Source: DAMCAP01 sp964370205 (GTDB lineage Bacteria; Bacillota; Clostridia; Oscillospirales; Ruminococcaceae). From it: a DNA stretch of 64,000 bases. The notes beneath the pieces are model-generated. The model was given only the letters and a program-made list of their open reading frames with translations, was not told where the DNA came from and did not search any database. This document shows, piece by piece, positions 44,631 through 53,748 of this stretch (positions are counted from its first letter, which is position 1; each line of letters starts with the position of its first letter). The stretch covers positions 1-64,000 of the forward strand of contig CAYJIK010000001.1 of assembly GCA_964370205.1 (NCBI GenBank), read 5' to 3'. A program made the position numbers and the translations under genes.

Positions 44631-44663
44631 TATTAATTAGCAAACGAATGGAGTTTTACTAAA

Positions 44664-47444
44664 ATGGATTATAACAAGACGCTCAATCTCCCGAACACCG
44701 ACTTCCCGATGAGAGCTTCACTGCCTCAGAGAGAACCGTCAGCGGTGGCAAAGTGGGAAAGTGAAGAACTATACAAAAAAATACTGGCAAGAACAAAAGG
44801 CCAGCCGCTGTACACGCTACACGACGGCCCTCCATACGCAAACGGTGACATCCACTGCGGAACAGCGCTAAACAAGACGCTCAAGGACATGGTAGTCCGC
44901 TCCCGAAACATGATGGGCTTTCACTCGGTGTATATACCGGGGTGGGACACCCACGGTCTGCCTATCGAACTTAAAGCGATGAAGGACGTCATCAACCGCA
45001 CAGAGATAACCCCTGTCGAGATCCGCAACATTTGTAAGGACTATGCCCTGCACTATGTCGAAAACCAGAAGGGACAGTTTAAGCGTCTGGGCGTTCTTGG
45101 CGACTATGACAACGCCTATGTGACACTTACCCCGAACTTCGAAGCAAAGCAGGTAGAGATATTCGGCGAGATGGCAAAGAAGGGATATATCTACAAGGGG
45201 CTGAAGCCTGTTCACTGGTGTCCCTCCTGTACAACAGCACTTGCTGAAGCAGAAATCGAGTACGCCGAGGACATCTGCGAGTCGCTATACGTGAAATTCT
45301 ACGTTAATGATGACAAAGGTGTGCTGTCTGCACACGGTATAGCTCCCGAGAAAGCATCTATTGTCATCTGGACAACCACCACATGGACACTCCCCGGTAA
45401 CATGGCTATAAGCCTACGTGCCGATGCGGACTATTCCGTTATCTCCGCAAACGGCGAATACTACATCATCGCAACAGACAGAGTAGAGCCAACCTTAGAG
45501 GTAGCATCTATAACCGACTTCAGCGAAGTCTGCAAACTAAAGGGCGCAGAGCTTGAGTACGTGACCTGTCAGCACCCGTTCCTTGACCGCAATTCGCTGG
45601 TAATAGTCGGCGACCATGTAACGATGGACAGCGGTACAGGTGCGGTTCACACAGCACCCGGTCACGGTGTCGAAGACTTTGAGGTCAGCAAGCAATATGA
45701 CCTTGAGATAGTCGTGCCTGTTGATAACGACGGCAAGATGACGTCGCTCGCAGGCGAGTTTGCCGGACTGACTACCGACAAAGCTAATAAGGCTATAAAA
45801 GCTAAACTAATAGAAACAGGACACTTCTTTGCAGAGTTCACATTTGCCCACCAGTACCCACACTGTTGGAGGTGTAAATCTGCTGTACTGTTCCGTGCGA
45901 CAGAGCAGTGGTTCTGCTCGATAGACCCGATTAAAGCGACCGCTATCGCCGAGGTGAACAAGGTGGAGTGGATACCCGGTTGGGGCAAAGAGCGCATGAC
46001 CGGTATGGTGTCCGACCGCAAGGACTGGTGTATATCACGCCAGCGCCTGTGGGGTGTGCCGATCCCGATGTTCTACTGCAAGAGTTGTGGAGAAGCGGTT
46101 ATAAACGACGAAACCATAAAGGCTGTAACGTCACTGTTTGCAGAAAAAGGCTCAAATGCGTGGTACGAAATGTCAGCAAACGACATCCTTCCAAACGGCT
46201 TTACCTGCCCACACTGTAGTGGTACTGACTTTAACAAAGAGTCTGACATCATGGACGTCTGGTTTGACTCAGGCGTAACGCACGCAGTTGTGTTGGAAGG
46301 TCGTGACGATGTAAACTACCCCTGTGACCTATACCTTGAAGGAAGTGACCAGTTCAGAGGTTGGTTCCAGTCGTCGCTACTGACTTCGGTGGCGTATAAG
46401 GGCGTTGCGCCGTATAAAGCGGTTTGCATGAACGGCTGGGTGGTTGACGGCGAAGGAAAGCAGATGCATAAGTCTCTTGGCAACTCGATACTTGCTACCG
46501 ATATAATGGACCAGTACGGCGCTGACATATTGAGGTTGTGGGTTGCATCCTCCGACTACCACACCGACATCAGAATTTCTCACGACATGTTAAAGCAGCT
46601 TTCCGAAGTCTACCGCAAGATCCGTAACACTGCAAGGTTTATCCTCGGTAACCTAGACGGCTTTAATCCCGACTCGGATAGTGTACCGCTGGAGAAGCTA
46701 AACCCACTTGATCTGTGGGCGGTACGACAGACGGACGCCCTCATCAACAAGGCATGGGAAGCATATGAAAAACTTGAGTTCCACCAGCTTTACCATGCAA
46801 TAAATAACTTCTGCACCGTAGACATGTCCAACTTCTACCTCGACGTTATAAAGGACAGACTATATATAGAAAGCACAAAAAGTGAAGCACGCCGTGCCGC
46901 ACAGACCACCCTTCACTACATCCTCAAGAATTTGACGCTAATACTAGCGCCTATGATCCCATTCACGGCGGAAGAGATCTGGAGCTACCTACCAAGCGAA
47001 AAAACCCAGGAAACATCGTCTGTAATGCTAAATGACTTTACAGATAAATCGACCTATTTCGACTCTAATGAAGCCACAAATTTCATGTTTACATGGAATA
47101 TAATACTTGCTCTCAGAGATAAAGTGAACAAAGAGCTTGAAGAAAAGCGTGCCGCAAAGGTCATAGGCAAGGCACTTGAGGCTAAGGTTAAGCTAACTGC
47201 CCCCAAACAGTTTATGGAGACTGTTTATAGATTTGGCGAAAAAATGTTAAAAACAGTGTTGATGGTCTCCGAACTGATACCTGAGACTGTAGGCGACCTA
47301 GGCTATGATGTGGCGATTGAAGTCACACGTTCGGAGCTGGCTAAGTGCGAGCGTTGTTGGACACATGACGCTTCAGTCGGCAAAAATACCGAACATCCGA
47401 CAATCTGCGAACGTTGTGCAGATGTGGTAAAAGAACTATGCTAA
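44664..47444 (+). CDS. ileS: isoleucyl-tRNA synthetase
   Basis: Class I synthetase of 926 residues. The ATP-binding motifs differ from the textbook ones: HIGH reads HCGT (residues 64-67) and KMSKS reads QMHKS (600-604), though the surrounding PPYANGDIH, ALNKTLKD and SLGNSI match. CP1 editing domain and the C-terminal zinc stretch CERCWTHDASVGKNTEHPTICERC are present. It is co-operonic with lspA and rluD, overlapping lspA by 7 bases. Confidence 0.95.
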   Translation: MDYNKTLNLPNTDFPMRASLPQREPSAVAKWESEELYKKILARTKGQPLYTLHDGPPYANGDIHCGTALNKTLKDMVVRSRNMMGFHSVYIPGWDTHGLPIELKAMKDVINRTEITPVEIRNICKDYALHYVENQKGQFKRLGVLGDYDNAYVTLTPNFEAKQVEIFGEMAKKGYIYKGLKPVHWCPSCTTALAEAEIEYAEDICESLYVKFYVNDDKGVLSAHGIAPEKASIVIWTTTTWTLPGNMAISLRADADYSVISANGEYYIIATDRVEPTLEVASITDFSEVCKLKGAELEYVTCQHPFLDRNSLVIVGDHVTMDSGTGAVHTAPGHGVEDFEVSKQYDLEIVVPVDNDGKMTSLAGEFAGLTTDKANKAIKAKLIETGHFFAEFTFAHQYPHCWRCKSAVLFRATEQWFCSIDPIKATAIAEVNKVEWIPGWGKERMTGMVSDRKDWCISRQRLWGVPIPMFYCKSCGEAVINDETIKAVTSLFAEKGSNAWYEMSANDILPNGFTCPHCSGTDFNKESDIMDVWFDSGVTHAVVLEGRDDVNYPCDLYLEGSDQFRGWFQSSLLTSVAYKGVAPYKAVCMNGWVVDGEGKQMHKSLGNSILATDIMDQYGADILRLWVASSDYHTDIRISHDMLKQLSEVYRKIRNTARFILGNLDGFNPDSDSVPLEKLNPLDLWAVRQTDALINKAWEAYEKLEFHQLYHAINNFCTVDMSNFYLDVIKDRLYIESTKSEARRAAQTTLHYILKNLTLILAPMIPFTAEEIWSYLPSEKTQETSSVMLNDFTDKSTYFDSNEATNFMFTWNIILALRDKVNKELEEKRAAKVIGKALEAKVKLTAPKQFMETVYRFGEKMLKTVLMVSELIPETVGDLGYDVAIEVTRSELAKCERCWTHDASVGKNTEHPTICERCADVVKELC

Positions 47445-47908
47445 AAAAGCTCATGTATTTTACCCTCGCCGCTGTAATGGTTGTCGTCGATCAGCTTATT
47501 AAATTATGGGCACTGGCGACACTACCGGGGCGTGACTCCATTGTAGTTATCCCCGGGCTGTTAAAGCTTACCTATGTCGAGAACAGAGGGATGGCGTTTG
47601 GAATGTTATGGGGGGCTACAGATATCCTTCTGATCGTGACGGGCATTGTCCTTTGCGTGATAGTCTACCTGCTAGCCACAGACAAATTCCCCTCAACGTT
47701 TGCCTCAATCTGTTTAACCGCTATACTCAGCGGCGGTATAGGCAACTTTATCGACCGACTTTTCAGAGGCTTTGTAGTGGATTACCTCGACATAAGCGAC
47801 CTGTTCTCCTTCGCAGTGTTTAATTTGGCGGACAGCTTGCTTGTAGTGGGCGCATTTGCGCTGGGGGCATACGTTTTATTTTTCGAGGGTAAGGAGAAAA
47901 AATCTTGA
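47438..47908 (+). CDS. lspA: lipoprotein signal peptidase LspA
   Basis: An inner-membrane aspartyl protease that cuts prolipoprotein signal peptides. ATG 47438 overlaps the end of ileS and gives MLKKLMYF; an upstream in-frame ATG (47414) inside ileS is less likely. 156 residues, four membrane segments, catalytic Asp pair in NFIDRLFRGFVVDYLD and FNLADSLL. The lspA-rluD junction overlaps by 4 bases. Confidence 0.95.
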   Translation: MLKKLMYFTLAAVMVVVDQLIKLWALATLPGRDSIVVIPGLLKLTYVENRGMAFGMLWGATDILLIVTGIVLCVIVYLLATDKFPSTFASICLTAILSGGIGNFIDRLFRGFVVDYLDISDLFSFAVFNLADSLLVVGAFALGAYVLFFEGKEKKS

Positions 47909-48825
47909 GAGAGTTTTGCTTAACGGCTGAAGAAAACGATGTGAACAGTAGGCTAGACAAGTTTATCTCACAGCGTGTTACAGAGTTTTCACGTAGCTTT
48001 ATTGTCGGACTACTTGAAGCGGACAAGGTGAGTTGTAACGGCAAGACTGTTTCGAAAAGCCACCGACTAAAGCAGGGCGATGTCGTAACATTTAACGTGG
48101 AGGAACCATCTCTTTCTGAGGTGGTTCCTCAGAATATACCGCTCAATGTCGTCTATGAGGATAACTACCTCCTCGTCGTGGACAAGCCACGAGGCATGGT
48201 AGTACACCCCGGAGCGGGCAACAGTGACGGTACCCTTGTAAATGCACTGCTCTACCACTGTAAAGAATCGCTTTCAGGGATAGGCGGTGTTATACGCCCG
48301 GGTATTGTCCACAGGATAGACAAGGACACTTCGGGACTGCTTGTAGTGGCAAAAAACGACGAAGTACACCTTGCGCTCTCCCGCCAACTGGAAAACCACA
48401 GCATGAACAGAGAGTATATGGCGGTTATTCACGGACGGCTCAAAGAGCACATTGGCAGTATTTCCGCACCGATAGGCCGTCACCCTAACGATAGAAAAAA
48501 GATGGCAGTAACCGAGAAAAGTTCACGTCATGCGGTGACCCACTGGGAGGTTTTAGAGGAATACCGAGAATTTTCACTCGTAAAACTTAAACTGGAAACA
48601 GGAAGGACCCATCAGATACGTGTCCACATGGCGTTTCTAAACCGCCCCGTGGCAGGGGATGACGTATACGGCCCGAAAAAGAGCAGTGTGCCGTTTCACG
48701 GGCAGTGTCTACATGCGGCGACACTCGGCTTTATCCACCCGATTACAGGAGAACGCTTGGAGTTCACGTCAGAACTTCCGGACTTTTTCGTAAAATTTAT
48801 AGAGCTGCTTAGGAGAAAAACTTAA
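47905..48825 (+). CDS. rluD: 23S rRNA pseudouridine synthase (RluD/RluA family)
   Basis: 306 residues: N-terminal S4 domain (NSRLDKFISQRVTEFSRSFI), catalytic RIDKDTSGLLVVAKND with the active-site Asp near residue 142, and the C-terminal GRTHQIRVHMA and AATLGF motifs. TTG start overlaps the lspA stop. It is the classic downstream partner of lspA. Confidence 0.94.
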   Translation: MREFCLTAEENDVNSRLDKFISQRVTEFSRSFIVGLLEADKVSCNGKTVSKSHRLKQGDVVTFNVEEPSLSEVVPQNIPLNVVYEDNYLLVVDKPRGMVVHPGAGNSDGTLVNALLYHCKESLSGIGGVIRPGIVHRIDKDTSGLLVVAKNDEVHLALSRQLENHSMNREYMAVIHGRLKEHIGSISAPIGRHPNDRKKMAVTEKSSRHAVTHWEVLEEYREFSLVKLKLETGRTHQIRVHMAFLNRPVAGDDVYGPKKSSVPFHGQCLHAATLGFIHPITGERLEFTSELPDFFVKFIELLRRKT

Positions 48826-48851
48826 TATTAAAATGTAGAGGGGGAGAGTAT

Positions 48852-49193
48852 ATGAAAATTACAGTAGAGCGCACCATGCTTTACAGCTGTATACTGCTCA
48901 CCCTCTTACTTATTGCCGTCGTTGTAGCGGACAGCGGTATTATCCGCAAAACCACCCTTACAGTTAACGGCGTGGAATTCGCCGCCGCTACAGTCCACGA
49001 CGGAAGCATAAACATAAACACCGCTACCAAAGAGGAGCTAATGCTACTACCGGGGATAGGTGAGTCGAGAGCGACAGACATTATCGCCCACCGAGAGCAG
49101 CACGGCGACTTTAAAACAAAAGAGAGCCTCAAAGACGTAAACGGTATAGGAGACGGTATACTTGAAGACATCTACAACATGATATCCGTCTAA
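48852..49193 (+). CDS. ComEA-like helix-hairpin-helix protein
   Basis: 113 residues with one N-terminal membrane anchor (about 8-28) and a C-terminal pair of helix-hairpin-helix motifs: INTATKEELMLLPGIGESRATDIIAHREQHG and DVNGIGDGILEDIYNMI, as in competence protein ComEA, which binds incoming DNA. It is shorter than ComEA of Bacillus. No comEC is adjacent, so a role in DNA uptake is a family-based inference. Confidence 0.82.
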   Translation: MKITVERTMLYSCILLTLLLIAVVVADSGIIRKTTLTVNGVEFAAATVHDGSININTATKEELMLLPGIGESRATDIIAHREQHGDFKTKESLKDVNGIGDGILEDIYNMISV

Positions 49194-49231
49194 ACAGATA
49201 ACCCACTAAATTTGTACATGCTATTATATTT

Positions 49232-49270
49232 CGTAACACGGTGACATACTGTAGTAGTGGAGGTGTTACG
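49232..49270 (+). promoter_or_regulatory. hairpin covering part of the amidase ribosome binding site
   Basis: CGTAACAC (49232-49239) pairs perfectly with GTGTTACG (49263-49270). The Shine-Dalgarno GGAGGTG (49259-49265) runs from the loop into the 3' arm, so a folded stem would partly hide it; the ATG is at 49274. Confidence 0.5.
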
Positions 49271-49273
49271 AGA

Positions 49274-50005
49274 ATGAAAACAGTAAAGCTTAATAATAGC
49301 CGCATAACGATATTGTCACTGGTGTCGCTTGCGGTTATCGCCATAGCATTTTTGATGTCGGGACTGTCAAAGGCGCACATGGTGTTATCCACATACGACC
49401 CAACCGTCCCCACCGTTATAATAGACGCAGGCCACGGCGGTTTTGACGCCGGAGCAACAGGAGTGGACGGTATACTCGAAAAGGACATAAACCTTGAAAT
49501 AGCGCTAAAACTGGAGCAGATTTTGACGCTAAACGGCTGGAACGTAATAATGACCCGCACCACCGACACCGACACGTCAGCAGGTTACCTCGGTGAAGGC
49601 TCCCAGAAGGTGAAAGATATCAGGTCACGCCTTGACTTGACAGTCCAAAACCCACATGCGGTGTTGGTAAGTATCCACCAGAACAAGTACCCAATCGAAA
49701 GCATCTGGGGCGCACAGGTGTTCTACGGTCCAAAAAATGAAGCAAGTGAAGACATAGCAGAGATAGTTCAAAGCAACCTCATAGAGCTACTTCAGCCACA
49801 AAACGACCGTGAAATCAAAAGAGGAAACACAAATCACTACCTCCTCTACAACTCCGAAGTTCCGACCGTGATGGTTGAGTGCGGTTTCATCTCCAACCAC
49901 ACCGAAGCGGACAAACTAACCACTCCCGAATATCAGCAAGAGGTAGCATTTATACTATTCAGCTCACTGCTTGAATATTTCGGCAGTAATAGCAGTAATG
50001 TTTAG
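49274..50005 (+). CDS. N-acetylmuramoyl-L-alanine amidase (CwlD-like)
   Basis: A zinc amidase of 243 residues cutting the MurNAc-L-alanine bond. ATG 49274 has an ideal GGAGGTG site; the frame starts earlier at 49241 but without support. N-terminal signal anchor (about 12-35), then VIIDAGHGGFDAGATG (zinc His), LEKDINLEIALKL (Glu) and the SIHQNKY and TVMVECGFISN motifs. In spore formers CwlD makes muramic-delta-lactam for the cortex, but a general role cannot be excluded. Confidence 0.9.
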   Translation: MKTVKLNNSRITILSLVSLAVIAIAFLMSGLSKAHMVLSTYDPTVPTVIIDAGHGGFDAGATGVDGILEKDINLEIALKLEQILTLNGWNVIMTRTTDTDTSAGYLGEGSQKVKDIRSRLDLTVQNPHAVLVSIHQNKYPIESIWGAQVFYGPKNEASEDIAEIVQSNLIELLQPQNDREIKRGNTNHYLLYNSEVPTVMVECGFISNHTEADKLTTPEYQQEVAFILFSSLLEYFGSNSSNV

Positions 50006-50071
50006 TGCTAATCAAAATGCAACTTAAGCAGAATCATTGATTCTTAGTTTTTTATAACGGTAAGGGTGACT

Positions 50072-50485
50072 ATGAAGATAACATTTAAAAATGAAGTACC
50101 GGAAGAACTGCTAAAAACAGCTGAAAGCGAACATGTTAAATACGAAAGCGCACATAATGTCGTGTGCGGTTATACCCCGTTTTATTTCACCGCCACTTCA
50201 GACGAGAACTTTTGTGGGCTTATAAGCGGTTACACTTGTTATGCAGAAGTTTACATTGATGATATAGTTGTATTTTCTGAGTACCGAAATCAAGGTATTG
50301 GTAGAGGGCTGCTAAAATCAGTGGAAGATCACTTTAAGGGTGGTGGACTTAACAATATAAACCTAGTGACTAACGGCTTTCAAGCTCCGAAGTTTTACGA
50401 AAAATGTGGCTTCACCTTAGAGTACGTAAGGGAAAACAAGCAAAACCCTTTGCTCTCAAAGTATTTCTATGTAAAGTTCTTCTAA
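50072..50485 (+). CDS. GNAT family N-acetyltransferase
   Basis: 137 residues; acetyl-CoA loop VFSEYRNQGIGRGLLKSVEDHF, with the QGIGRGL core near residue 75-81. ATG 50072 follows TAAGGGTG. Substrate unknown. Slightly AT-rich compared with the neighbouring genes, and flanked by 66 bases of gene-free DNA before it. Confidence 0.87.
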   Translation: MKITFKNEVPEELLKTAESEHVKYESAHNVVCGYTPFYFTATSDENFCGLISGYTCYAEVYIDDIVVFSEYRNQGIGRGLLKSVEDHFKGGGLNNINLVTNGFQAPKFYEKCGFTLEYVRENKQNPLLSKYFYVKFF

Positions 50486-50566
50486 ACTAGTCTTTATAAA
50501 GTTAAGCAAAAGACTTTCCCCACATTAGCAGTAGGATATCCATACCAAATTGAGATAGCAATAAAC

Positions 50567-50635
50567 GAAAGGAAACGCACTCACCGTTCATCCGCCTAAG
50601 ACGGTTTTAAAGCGTGAGTGCAAAGACAAAACATG
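50567..50635 (+). promoter_or_regulatory. SD, intervening hairpin and distant start of radA
   Basis: GAAAGGA (50567-50573) is followed by GCACTCAC (50577-50584), which pairs perfectly with GTGAGTGC (50614-50621); a short inner CCGT/ACGG stem also fits. Eleven bases separate the stem from ATG 50633, giving an effective spacing of about 14 bases instead of 59. No other SD is near the ATG. Confidence 0.55.
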
Positions 50636-51991
50636 GCTAAACAAAGGCAGTTTTATGTGTGTGCCGAGTGCGGACATAGGGCGTCGGGTTGGATGGGACA
50701 GTGTCCGATGTGCAAGCAGTGGAACACAATGGAGGAGGAAGTTGAACAGCCGACTGCAAAGGTCGGGACAAGGCTATCCCCTCGTAATATAGTAGTAACC
50801 TCCATCGACAGAGTGGAAGCAGATGAAGAGATAAGATATAAGACGAGTGTTGGCGAGATGGACAGGGTACTGGGCGGTGGAATTGTCCCCGGCTCTGCTA
50901 TGCTGATAAGCGGTGACCCGGGTATAGGTAAGTCCACTATTCTGCTACAGATATGTAAACCGCTCTGCGAGAGTATACGAGTGCTGTACATATCGGGGGA
51001 GGAGAGCGCTCGTCAGATAAAGCTCAGAGCATTACGTCTGGGCGTTGAAAGCTCGGAACTCTATATATGCACCTCCACCGACATGGACGAAATCGAACTG
51101 GCAATAGACGAAGTTTCCCCCGGCCTTGTAATTGTGGACTCCATTCAGACCATGACCAGTGAAACGTCAAACTCGGCAGCAGGGAGTGTCAGCCAGATAC
51201 GTGAATGCTCTACACGTATTATACGGGTTGCCAAGACTAAGGAGATACCGATTTTCCTCGTAGGCCACGTCAACAAAGACGGTGGAGTAGCAGGTCCAAA
51301 GGTGCTTGAGCATATGGTGGACGTAGTACTCTACTTTGAAGGGGAGCGGCACATGCCGTACCGCATACTGCGAGCGGTAAAGAATCGCTACGGCTCCACT
51401 AACGAGATTGGTGTGTTCGAGATGGGGGAGAGCGGCCTTACAGAAGTGCCTAATCCGTCAATGATGTTACTTTCAGGTCGTGCTAACGGTAGCCCGGGCA
51501 GTGCTGTCACCTGTATTATGGAGGGAAGCCGTCCGATACTGGCAGAAATTCAAGCGCTTATCGCAAAGAGTGTCTACGCTGTTCCAAAGAGAACCTCCAC
51601 CGGTGTTGACTACAATAGGGTAGCAATGTTGCTAGCGGTTATTGAAAAGCGTGCTGACTACTTTCTGAGCAATATGGACAGCTTCATAAACGTTGTCGGA
51701 GGACTTAGACTGGACGACACCTCCGCCGACCTTGCTGTCTGCGGTGCGATTATCTCGAGCATCACAGGTAAGGTGGTAGGGGAGTCACGTCTGCTGTTTG
51801 GTGAAGTGGGGCTTTCGGGGGAGCTTAGAGGGATAGGTCATGTGCAACAAAGGGTGTCCGAGGCTGTACGTCTTGGCTTTACCGAGATTATAATGCCTAA
51901 GATGTCGCTCAAAAACGTGTCCGACTCACTTAAGCAGGAGGCTACGCTTATAGGTATTTCATCAGTCAAGGAACTTTACTCCGTCCTTTAG
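50633..51991 (+). CDS. radA: DNA repair protein RadA
   Basis: RadA is a RecA-like ATPase that helps branch migration. ATG 50633 gives MAKQRQFYVCAECGHRASGWMGQCPMC with the four-Cys zinc finger at the N-terminus; Walker A GDPGIGKST follows near 97-105 and the family KNRYGSTNEIGVFEM motif near 247. The last 130 residues form a Lon-like domain. 452 residues. The end overlaps a minus-strand gene by 30 bases. Confidence 0.96.
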   Translation: MAKQRQFYVCAECGHRASGWMGQCPMCKQWNTMEEEVEQPTAKVGTRLSPRNIVVTSIDRVEADEEIRYKTSVGEMDRVLGGGIVPGSAMLISGDPGIGKSTILLQICKPLCESIRVLYISGEESARQIKLRALRLGVESSELYICTSTDMDEIELAIDEVSPGLVIVDSIQTMTSETSNSAAGSVSQIRECSTRIIRVAKTKEIPIFLVGHVNKDGGVAGPKVLEHMVDVVLYFEGERHMPYRILRAVKNRYGSTNEIGVFEMGESGLTEVPNPSMMLLSGRANGSPGSAVTCIMEGSRPILAEIQALIAKSVYAVPKRTSTGVDYNRVAMLLAVIEKRADYFLSNMDSFINVVGGLRLDDTSADLAVCGAIISSITGKVVGESRLLFGEVGLSGELRGIGHVQQRVSEAVRLGFTEIIMPKMSLKNVSDSLKQEATLIGISSVKELYSVL

Positions 51992-52168
51992 TGGCACGTC
52001 CGAGTGTACCCCTTGAAAGAAGAGACAGTTCTCGTTTAATACATTTGTAACCACCGAGTGTGGACTTGCTTCACAGTAGCCATTCTTCTGATTCTTACAA
52101 GGACGTGAACAGGCCACCATACTAAAATTACCACTATCTTTACCGTTTTTGCTTCTATTGTTATCCAT
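51962..52168 (-). CDS. small cysteine-rich protein of unknown function
   Basis: 68 residues from ATG 52168 (MDNNRSKNGKD), preceded by AGGCGGTAG; a longer start MLGGSI is less likely. Four spaced cysteines (ACSRPCKNQKNGYC and NENCLFF) suggest a metal or disulfide site. Such CPCKNQKNGYCE proteins occur in clostridia without a function. It ends tail to tail inside the last 30 bases of radA. Confidence 0.65.
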   Translation of the reverse strand: MDNNRSKNGKDSGNFSMVACSRPCKNQKNGYCEASPHSVVTNVLNENCLFFQGVHSDVPLKDGVKFLD

Positions 52169-52488
52169 AATACTACCGCCTAACATTTTTTCTGCACTGT
52201 TAAGTTTAAACGTCCGAAGGGTTTAAAGCGTTTAACACAACTTAACATGCCTTTGTTCTCGTTATATTTTTACTGTTTTGCGGTGCTGTTATACATGTAA
52301 TATTTGTTTAATTGTTTGTGTTTCTCTTAGCTTTTTGGGATAATCGGACAGGTTGTTGGGAATTTCGAGACAAACGGTTTACACAGGCTTTCTCAAAGCA
52401 AGCCCACACTGACGAGCTAGGATGTTAAAACGTTTTCTCTTTTGCTTCTGATGGCTAATATATAAAAAAGAAAGGATTGGTAATTACT
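52169..52488. other. 320-base intergenic region before the Xaa-Pro peptidase
   Basis: No gene, terminator or repeat was recognised. A weak candidate promoter TTGTGT (52316-52321), 17-base spacer, GATAAT (52339-52344) would leave a leader of about 140 bases before the peptidase. AAAGAAAGGATTGG precedes its ATG. Confidence 0.5.
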
Positions 52489-53550
52489 ATGACAACTAGG
52501 CGAGAAAAGGTAGCAGGGGCTATGAAAAAGGCCGGTTATGACGCTCTACTGCTCACAGGAGGCAAGGAACTGGGGTATGTCACCGGGTTTGGCGCAGGGT
52601 GTGCACTGCTTTTGAGCGATGGCAAAGGTTGGTTTTTCAGCGGTTCTGTGAACTACGAACAGGCAAAGATAGCCACCGAAGCTAACGGCTACACCTGCGT
52701 TAACGAGCGGAGCCCCTGCCCGACAATGATGGGGGATATCGTAAAAGAACATGGTGTGAAAAGTATAGCCTATCTCGATGCGTATATGACGCACAGCAGA
52801 TTTTTAAGCTTTGAGGCGCTATTTGGCTTTGAGCCTGTACCGCTGGGTCGCCCTAACTTCCTACTGGATATTATGGCTGTCAAAGACGAGCGTGAGATAG
52901 CGGACATTAAAGCTGCACAGCTTATAACGGACAAAGTATTCACCGAGATACTGCCGATGATACAAGTAGGGGTGTCCGAGTTGGACATTGCTATCGAGAT
53001 TGACTGCCGTATGCGTAGGTATGGCTCTATCCGCCCTGCGTTTGGGACAATTGTGCTGAGCGGCCCTGCGTCTGCGCTACCGCACGGTGAGCCGTCAGGC
53101 AAAAAGTTTCAGGCGGGTGAGTTTATCAAGATGGACTACGGCTCTGTAGTAGGCGAGGGAGCATCGGACATGACCCGTACCGTTGTTATAGACAGCATCA
53201 CCGATGAAATGAAGAAGATCTACAATATAGTACTGGACGCTCAACTTGCTTCCATTGAAAAGCTGGCTGAAGGCGTTACAGGTCACGAGGTGCATATGGC
53301 ATCTTTTGACGTTATAGACAAAGCAGGCTACGGCGACAAGTACATCCACAGCGTAGGACACAGTATCGGAGTTGGCTACGGCGCCATGAAGGGCAGTATG
53401 GACGTATTCAAGACCGGCATAGTCGAAACGATAGAGCCTGGCATTTACATACAAGGTTTCGGCGGAGTGCGCATCGAGGACATGATTTGGCTGAGTAGCG
53501 AAGGCAAGGTAAATCTCACAAAGTCACCTAAGGAACTGCTGGTGCTGTAG
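52489..53550 (+). CDS. Xaa-Pro aminopeptidase (M24 family)
   Basis: 353 residues from ATG 52489 (MTTRREKVAGAMKKAGYDALLL); the extra upstream M is not needed. An N-terminal creatinase-like domain (1-125) precedes the metallopeptidase, with metal ligands in KMDYGSVVGEGASDMTRT (two Asp), HSVGHSIGVGYG (His), IEPGIYI (Glu) and GVRIEDM (Glu). Releases N-terminal residues before proline. The gene ends at a strong terminator. Confidence 0.93.
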   Translation: MTTRREKVAGAMKKAGYDALLLTGGKELGYVTGFGAGCALLLSDGKGWFFSGSVNYEQAKIATEANGYTCVNERSPCPTMMGDIVKEHGVKSIAYLDAYMTHSRFLSFEALFGFEPVPLGRPNFLLDIMAVKDEREIADIKAAQLITDKVFTEILPMIQVGVSELDIAIEIDCRMRRYGSIRPAFGTIVLSGPASALPHGEPSGKKFQAGEFIKMDYGSVVGEGASDMTRTVVIDSITDEMKKIYNIVLDAQLASIEKLAEGVTGHEVHMASFDVIDKAGYGDKYIHSVGHSIGVGYGAMKGSMDVFKTGIVETIEPGIYIQGFGGVRIEDMIWLSSEGKVNLTKSPKELLVL

Positions 53551-53588
53551 TTTATGGTATCTAACTCGATATTGCATACAAGTAAAAA

Positions 53589-53622
53589 AGAAGCTGTCAC
53601 CGATGTGACAGCTTCTTTTTTT
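53589..53622 (+). terminator. intrinsic terminator after the Xaa-Pro peptidase
   Basis: AGAAGCTGTCAC and GTGACAGCTTCT pair over 12 bases around CGAT, followed by six T residues. A-run upstream means it can also act on the minus strand. Confidence 0.92.
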
Positions 53623-53748
53623 GCGTATTGCGTTTGTGCTACCTACGAAAACACAAATTATTTCCATTGTTTCATCACCGCCATGATGACTGTCAGTGTA
53701 GCAGTAGTAACATCTGTCCCTACACTTTCCCCAATCAAACGTTTTCTG

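Larger units (their letters stand above)
44249..44663. other. 415-base intergenic region between divIVA and ileS with stacked hairpins
   Basis: No gene is supported. It contains the hairpin AAAGCGAC...GTCGCTTT (44263-44291), an ATGGGGG/CCCCCAT stem (44345-44384) with an inner AAACC/GGGTTT stem, a CCCCGC/GCGGGG stem (44393-44407), a CTTGTC/GACAAG stem (about 44413-44436), a second AAAGCGAC hairpin (44439-44469) and a 149-base inverted-repeat element (44482-44630). No T-box GGGTGGNACC was found although ileS genes often have one. Confidence 0.6.

Noticed and set aside
44470..44663. T-box leader of ileS
   Set aside because: The GGGTGGNACC T-box core is absent, although ileS often has one.
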